From assembly GCF_037975245.1 (NCBI RefSeq), contig NC_092564.1, positions 13,914,484 through 13,978,483 of the forward strand: a DNA stretch of 64,000 bases, in the 5' to 3' direction. Within the stretch, counting starts at the first letter, position 1, and every line of letters starts with the position of its first letter. The notes beneath the pieces are model-generated. The model was not told where the DNA came from. It was given only the letters and a program-made list of their open reading frames with translations, and ran no database searches. The DNA comes from Apostichopus japonicus. Its lineage: Eukaryota > Echinodermata > Holothuroidea > Aspidochirotida > Stichopodidae. A program made the position numbers and the translations under genes. This document shows positions 52,056 through 64,000 of this stretch, piece by piece.

Positions 52056-54545
52056 CTAAAGTTTGTTCGAATGCCACTTTTGTCTCGGAAAAGGCGTGAA
52101 CAGGGTGCTGGGAGTCTGTAATATCATCCTGACAGGAATTTGAAAACTTTGATTTTTGGCCCAAATTCGACAATTTTGTAAGGCTATACCCTTATGATTT
52201 TGTTCGATTTTGGCCAAAATCACGACTTTTTTAATTCTTCCCAAAATTGTACCTGCCGTGTGTGGCGCCCTTTTGATTCCATTCCATGTGAAAAGAGTAG
52301 TATGAACACTCATATTTTGGTGGAAAAATGATATTTAATAACCATATTTTGACGCCATTTCATATCAAATTTAAATGACTAAAGCTTGTTCGAATGCCAC
52401 TTTTGTCTCGGAAAAGGCGTGTACAGGGTGCTGGGAGTCTGTAATATCATCCTGACAGGAATCTGGCTCAAATTCGACAATTTTGTAAGGCTATACCCTT
52501 ATGATTTTGCTCGATTTTGGCCAAAATCATGACCTTTTTAATTTTTCCCAAAATTGTACCTGCGGTGTGTGGCGCCCTTTTGATTCCATTCCATGTGAAA
52601 AGAGTATTATAAACACTCATATTTTGGTGGAAAAATGAAATTTAATAACCATATCTTGACGTCATTTCATATCAAATTTAAATGACTAAAGCTTTGTCGA
52701 ATGCCACTTTTGTCTCGGAAAAGGGCGTGTACAGGGTGCTGGGAGTCTGTTATATCATCCTCTCATTTTTGGCCCAAATCCAAATCGGAAAGGGTGTGTA
52801 CAGGGTGTCTGATATACCATCCTGACAGGAATTTGAAAACTCTCATTTTTGGCCCAAATCCGACAATTTTGTAAGGCTATACCCTTATGATTTTGTTCGA
52901 TTTTGGCCAAAATCACGACTTTTTTAATTCTTCCCAAATTTGTACCTGCGGTGTGTGGCGCCCTTTTGATTCCATTCCATGTGAAAAGAGTAGTATAAAC
53001 ACTCATATTTTGGTGGAAAAATGATATTTAATAACCATATTTTGACGCCATTTCATATCAAATTTAAATGACTAAAGTTTGTTCGAATGCCACTTTTGTC
53101 TCGGAAAAGGCGTGAACAGGGTGCTGGGAGTCTGTAATATCATCCTGACAGGAATTTGAAAACTTTGATTTTTGGCCCAAATTCGACAATTTTGTAAGGC
53201 TATACCCTTATGATTTTGTTCGATTTTGGCCAAAATCATGACCTTTTTAATTTTTCCCAAAATTGTACCTGCGGTGTGTGGCGCCCTTTTGATTCCATTC
53301 CATGTGAAAAGAGTATTATAAACACTCATATTTTGGTGGAAAAATGAAATTTAATAACCATATCTTGACGTCATTTCATATCAAATTTAAATGACTAAAG
53401 CTTTGTCGAATGCCACTTTTGTCTCGGAAAAGGGCGTGTACAGGGTGCTGGGAGTCTGTTATATCATCCTCTCATTTTTGGCCCAAATCCAAATCGGAAA
53501 GGGTGTGTACAGGGTGTCTGATATACCATCCTGACAGGAATTTGAAAACTCTCATTTTTGGCCCAAATCCGACAATTTTGTAAGGCTATACCCTTATGAT
53601 TTTGTTCGATTTTGGCCAAAATCACGACTTTTTTAATTCTTCCCAAATTTGTACCTGCGGTGTGTGGCGCCCTTTTGATTCCATTCCATGTGAAAAGAGT
53701 AGTATAAACACTCATATTTTGGTGGAAAAATGATATTTAATAACCATATTTTGACGCCATTTCATATCAAATTTAAATGACTAAAGTTTGTTCGAATGCC
53801 ACTTTTGTCTCGGAAAAGGCGTGAACAGGGTGCTGGGAGTCTGTAATATCATCCTGACAGGAATTTGAAAACTTTGATTTTTGGCCCAAATTCGACAATT
53901 TTGTAAGGCTATACCCTTATGATTTTGTTCGATTTTGGCCAAAATCACGACTTTTTTAATTCTTCCCAAAATTGTACCTGCGGTGTGTGGTGCCCTTTTG
54001 ATTCCATTCCATGTGAAAAGAGTAGTATGAACACTCATATTTTGGTGGAAAAATGATATTTAATAACCATATTTTGACGCCATTTCATATCAAATTTAAA
54101 TGACTAAAGCTTGTTCGAATGCCACTTTTGTCTCGGAAAAGGCGTGTACAGGGTGCTGGGAGTCTGTAATATCATCCTGACAGGAATCTGGCTCAAATTC
54201 GACAATTTTGTAAGGCTATACCCTTATGATTTTGCTCGATTTTGGCCAAAATCATGACCTTTTTAATTTTTCCCAAAATTGTACCTGCGGTGTGTGGTGC
54301 CCTTTTGATTCCATTCCATGTGAAAAGAGTATTATAAACACTCATATTTTGGTGGAAAAATGAAATTTAATAACCATATCTTGACGTCATTTCATATCAA
54401 ATTTAAATGACTAAAGCTTTGTCGAATGCCACTTTTGTCTCGGAAAAGGGCGTGTACAGGGTGCTGGGAGTCTGTTATATCATCCTCTCATTTTTGGCCC
54501 AAATCCAAATCGGAAAGGGTGTGTACAGGGTGTCTGATATACCAT
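52056..54545 (+). repeat. Rearranged right-end monomers (A-B-C, hybrid-C, A-B-C)
   Basis: Three unit types recur here. A has GCGTGAACAGGG. B has a deletion giving CAGGAATCTGGCTCAAATTC and also ATGACCTTTTTAATTTTTCCC changes. C has an extra stretch with CCAAATCGGAAAGGGTGTG. Order is A (52056), B (near 52450), C (near 52760), an A-to-B hybrid (53072), C (near 53470), A (53781), B (near 54185), C (near 54490). The hybrid is best explained by exchange between A and B that removed one monomer length. Confidence 0.75.
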
Positions 54546-54990
54546 CCTGACAGGAATTTGAAAACTCTGATTTTTGGCGAAAATTCGACAATTTTGAAAG
54601 GCTATACCCGTGTGATTTTGACTTTTTTAATTTCTCCGAAAATCATGCGTAGGCCATGTGGGGTCAACTCGACTACCTTCCGGGTAAAGAAAATGCTACT
54701 ATGTCGCCCTAACCCGACGAAAAAAATTGAAATTTGAATACCATATCATCATGTCACCATATCATCAGCATACCTTCCGGTAAAAAAAAATGTTATATTA
54801 TCGCCATCACCAGAGAATCTATGGGGAGCATCCTGACCGAAATTTGAAAATTGCCATTTTCTGCTCAAATTTGACGATTTTCGGACAAAATCAGGACTTT
54901 TCAAATCACTCCAAAAAATGCGTTATAGGATAAGTGGCAACCCCTCGAATACCTACCGGGTAAAGAAAATACCATTATTCGCTCGAATTT
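54546..54990 (+). repeat. Divergent satellite-related monomers, right border
   Basis: Two decayed units follow the last C-type monomer. The first (to about 54780) carries the same CCGAAAATCATGCGTAGGCC block as the left border. The second (about 54810-54975) retains GCATCCTGACCGAAATTTGAAAA and a CGATTTTCGGACAAAATCAGGAC block. It lacks the roughly 35 bases that separate the two GATTTT blocks in the canonical unit. These look like older forms of the satellite. Confidence 0.65.
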
Positions 54991-57507
54991 CATTAGTGGT
55001 TTGAAACGTTGAACCTCTGGACACACAATCAATGGTTAGAGTGTTCCATGTAAAGCGTGATGCCCGGGTTGAATTGCCTTGGTAAAAGGTATACCTAGTT
55101 AAAATACCGGAAGACATCAGTGGCGTGTTGTCAGCATCATCTTGCTTGTCTTTTGGCAAAATAAACTCTTAAATGAAAGGTCGCTTTTTAATTAAAACAA
55201 GAAAGTATTGCAGATATAATTAGTAACCCGGGATACTTTAGTTTAAATTCATTGACCAGTTTTAGGTCATTTGAAACACCAGACTAATCTCATTGAACCC
55301 TATTTATCAACCTGAACCACGTAAAAATTCTTGGCGATTGAACCTTTAGCTGTCATTAAAGACAAAATCACAACATTTTAGTATCATGTAAAAAAATCTA
55401 AATACTTCGAGAATCTTCACAACTTTGAAATATATAGAAACAAATTCACTTATCAGTGATTCGTGGTTGTTGGAGGAGGAAGACTGTTCTCTTCAGTTTC
55501 ACCCTGCGGGTCAAAACGCTTGTATTCTGATTTATGACTAACCTAGCCCGAACTGGTAACAACTTCTAGGTAGTTAAGGAAAAAAAAAGAAAAATAAAGA
55601 AATAAAGAAAATTACAAAATGTTTCAAGGTGGTTGGACTTAAAGACACCCTTATTTTTTATTTAAGTAACATTTAACTTATATAAAAAAAATCATGGGGG
55701 ATTTTGCTTTACATATAATACTGGTAAGAGCTAGTTTGTCTTCTCCCATCACCTTGGTGTAGGTTGAGGATATGCATATTTCTGTTATGTTTATAACATT
55801 GTGTTGTAAGGAGCGGGATCATAAAGGGTCTCTGATCGGATAAATGATCTACAATATACATGTTGAACAGTAAATCTAGTAGTCATAACATCTATTCCAG
55901 ATTTGACCATGACACCCAAGCACAGGGCTGATTGGCTTATCGGGAAACAGTGCACCACTGGCTAAAAGGCTTGAAGTCACAGTATCACTTGTGCTAAAAA
56001 CTTAAATGAGACTTGTTATCCATTTCTTGATTTTCTGTAAATATATCTTGATTTTCTGTAAACATTGTTTGACAAATATTGTTTTCATCACTGACTAATA
56101 TTGGTTTTGTTTTGAGTAGTGATATTACTTGCTCTTACCATGAGGACATGACACAAAAATATAACCAAAGGAAATCTAGGATATTTAAATTTCTTCTGGT
56201 AGTGTGTCTTCACAAATTGACAAAATGGCTGCTTGATGCCATGATGCATGAATTATTATCTCCCAAATAGAAGACTTTTCTTCAAGGTTACTATTATTTT
56301 TTTTGGGGGGGGGGAGGGGGAAATGTTCCTCACAAGCATGTTTATCACATACAATAGTGATGATGGTAGTTTGGGTTGTGTCTGTTTTCAAATACATTCT
56401 ACACTTTACGAAAGTAAGTTTTTATCATATATGATTATTCAAGATTTGTGATAGGGTATCACACACTCTGTTAAACAGATTACTACAAAGGTGTGAATAT
56501 GAAAGATTATTTCACACATCTTTGTACAACAAAGTAATTACAACTTGAAAAGGAAATGTTTGGCGTTATAACTGGCCTTCAAAGATAAATATCTGGGGTT
56601 GTTTACCTAAAATGATTCTTTGATATGAGACTCACTTTAAAACTTTTTAAAGATCACAGAAGTTACTGACGAAAAGGATTAAAAACTCTGGCCTCTGGAA
56701 AATAAAGTCCTCACTCTTAAAAATGTTTTGAATTGATCTGAAACAAATAAATAGCGGTATATCAACAGTCGAAAGGAGACACCCAATCGTTACCTTTAAC
56801 CCCATCCATGATAGAGATCTTTCGTGAAGAAAAACTCTCCCAAACAGCCAACTATGAAAACTATTTCTCAGATTAGGAGATATCCATGTTTAAATGCTTT
56901 TGTCTGGAAGCTGTCATTACACCTGTGATAGTGTCATTGTTCCACTTGGTTTCTGATACCTTTCATGTTTCTGTTTGTTGTTTGCCTCATATTAAGTCAG
57001 AAGGAACATTCAACATGGAAATAGATTCTGCGTAGCTGCTTGAGGAAGTTATCTCTATAATGCAGGCTAATGATTATAGTTGGGTTTGTGTCTCCTTTCC
57101 ATATTTTTTTGGCGATGATTATGGACTAAAACAACAGATGACGAGTCCAGCTACATTATTAACCTCTTTAACCTCTCTCTCCAGCAAGCTTGTGTCAACC
57201 ACCAGAATACAGCTGTATGCACTGAATCGAATTTTGTCATGTCCAACCAAACACAACTTCGGACCTTGTAAACATGATCACACCGGCGACTGTCCTGACA
57301 TCAGACTGAGAACCAGAAGGGTGACACATTCCTTCACTGTATCATCACTAGTTCAACTGCCTCACTTTCTGCAAGTAACAACTCCCTCGTCGTTAACACT
57401 CAACGGTATTCATGCTGTTTGGAAACTGGTTGCATCACAATTCTATCCAGCATTTTGTCAGTCCCTTCCAGCCCTCTACCACCGTTCTGCAGTAAGCAAT
57501 ATCTCCA
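54991..57507. other. Interval between satellite and PRPF3 stop codon
   Basis: Probably contains the 3'UTR and polyadenylation region of PRPF3 (minus strand). The nearest canonical AATAAA on that strand is at 55662-55657, about 1.8 kb away, so the true end is uncertain. A minus-strand open frame at 54953-55159 and a plus-strand one at 57060-57581, which overlaps the last PRPF3 exon in antisense, show no recognisable domain. A short tandem duplication of TCTTGATTTTCTGTAAA occurs near 56025-56062. Confidence 0.45.
56297..56320 (+). repeat. T8-G10-A-G5 homopolymer run
   Basis: A run of T followed by ten G, one A and five G. The G-rich part could form a G-quadruplex. It is also a likely site of sequencing length error. 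Confidence 0.85.
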
Positions 57508-63830
<6,323 letters not shown>

Positions 63831-64000
63831 CTGACGAAGAAAGAAAACTAGAGCAATGAAGACAATACTAGCCAGGAATGGAAAGAGAAACAAAAGAAAC
63901 CTATCATGTTAGAATAAAATTTGGTAAGGAAACCAGATGACTCCATTGAAAACTTCTTAAAACTATAATTGTGGGAAACTCAAGCTTATTCAAGCCTTGT

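Larger units (their letters stand above)
8466..54545. repeat. 46-kb tandem satellite array, 323-bp monomer, about 142 copies
   Basis: Head-to-tail copies in a single orientation recur at 323-bp spacing throughout, seen for example in the recurrence of GCTGGGAGTCTGT. Internal monomers differ only at a few diagnostic positions: AATGCC/AAAGCC, GGCGTG/GGCCTG, CTGTTAT/CTGTAAT, ATCACG/ATCGCG/ATCACT, TTCCATT/TACCAAT, GAGTAG/GTGTAG/AAGAAG and GGAAAAATG/GGAAACATG. Length variants are rare (-10, -6, -1, +1, +2 bases). Each unit holds a perfect 16-bp palindrome gattttggccaaaatc, or 18 bp in the ATCG variant. The unit is AT-rich and close to two nucleosome repeats long. No transposase, rRNA or tRNA motif is present. 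Minus-strand open frames of 64-87 codons recur in every unit but change frame between units, so they are by-products. A pericentromeric or heterochromatic array is possible but unproven. Confidence 0.97.

Noticed and set aside
9492-54038. Repeated 64-87-codon open frames on the minus strand of each satellite monomer
   Set aside because: 323 is not a multiple of three, so the frame shifts from unit to unit. The frames exist because the monomers are near copies, and common satellite variants (CTGTTAT/CTGTAAT) simply move the stop. No domain, signal peptide or codon constraint is visible.
8466-54545. CENP-B box in the satellite
   Set aside because: I looked for TTCG followed at the right spacing by A and CGGG. 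TTCG occurs but the CGGG half does not, so no box is claimed.
8466-54545. Hammerhead ribozyme within the satellite monomer, as in some animal satellites
   Set aside because: Neither strand of the consensus has a CTGATGA core paired with a downstream GAAA and cleavage triplet.
8466-54545. CRISPR-like array
   Set aside because: Units are contiguous 323-bp copies with no unique spacers, in animal DNA.
54953-55159. Minus-strand open frame beginning PKDKQDDADN
   Set aside because: It looks protein-like and has a donor-like site, but I found no partner exon or known domain, so it is not called as a gene.

Overview
The window is animal nuclear DNA. Protein-coding sequence lies in short exons bounded by GT..AG introns with pyrimidine tracts, and the recognisable genes (spliceosomal PRPF3, a secreted C-type lectin, an NHL beta-propeller) are metazoan. 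AT-rich composition, TTAA-flanked MITEs, a tRNA-derived SINE-like fragment and a retroelement-type hammerhead ribozyme fit a marine invertebrate, possibly an echinoderm. The species assignment is a guess.

Layout. (1) 3-881, plus strand: C-terminal part of an NHL-repeat protein. (2) 1946-7370, minus strand: a five-exon gene reconstructed here from phase-compatible splice sites. It encodes signal peptide, C-type lectin domain, Ser/Thr-rich mucin-like stalk and PAN/Apple-like module (about 517 aa), with a TATA box and a poly(A) signal. (3) 7804-8180: a small retroelement patch with an (AT)n microsatellite, a tRNA-like SINE fragment on the minus strand, and an inverted relative on the plus strand carrying a complete type I hammerhead ribozyme. 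(4) 8334-54990: about 46 kb of head-to-tail satellite DNA, about 142 monomers of 323 bp, homogeneous in the middle, with nested higher-order repeats, and bounded on both sides by the same divergent monomer type. (5) 57508-63830, minus strand: the C-terminal six exons of PRPF3 (311 codons). Its introns hold two minisatellites whose units repeat the adjacent 5' splice site, plus two TTAA-flanked MITEs, one with a central perfect hairpin.

The genes are not functionally linked. The satellite separates the lectin promoter from the 3' end of PRPF3, both transcribed leftward. The observations most worth following are the hammerhead ribozyme and its ribozyme-less inverted partner, the two splice-donor-derived minisatellites in one gene, and the layered amplification history of the satellite. 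All exon boundaries are read by eye from splice motifs, phase and protein-family knowledge. No alignment or transcript data were available.
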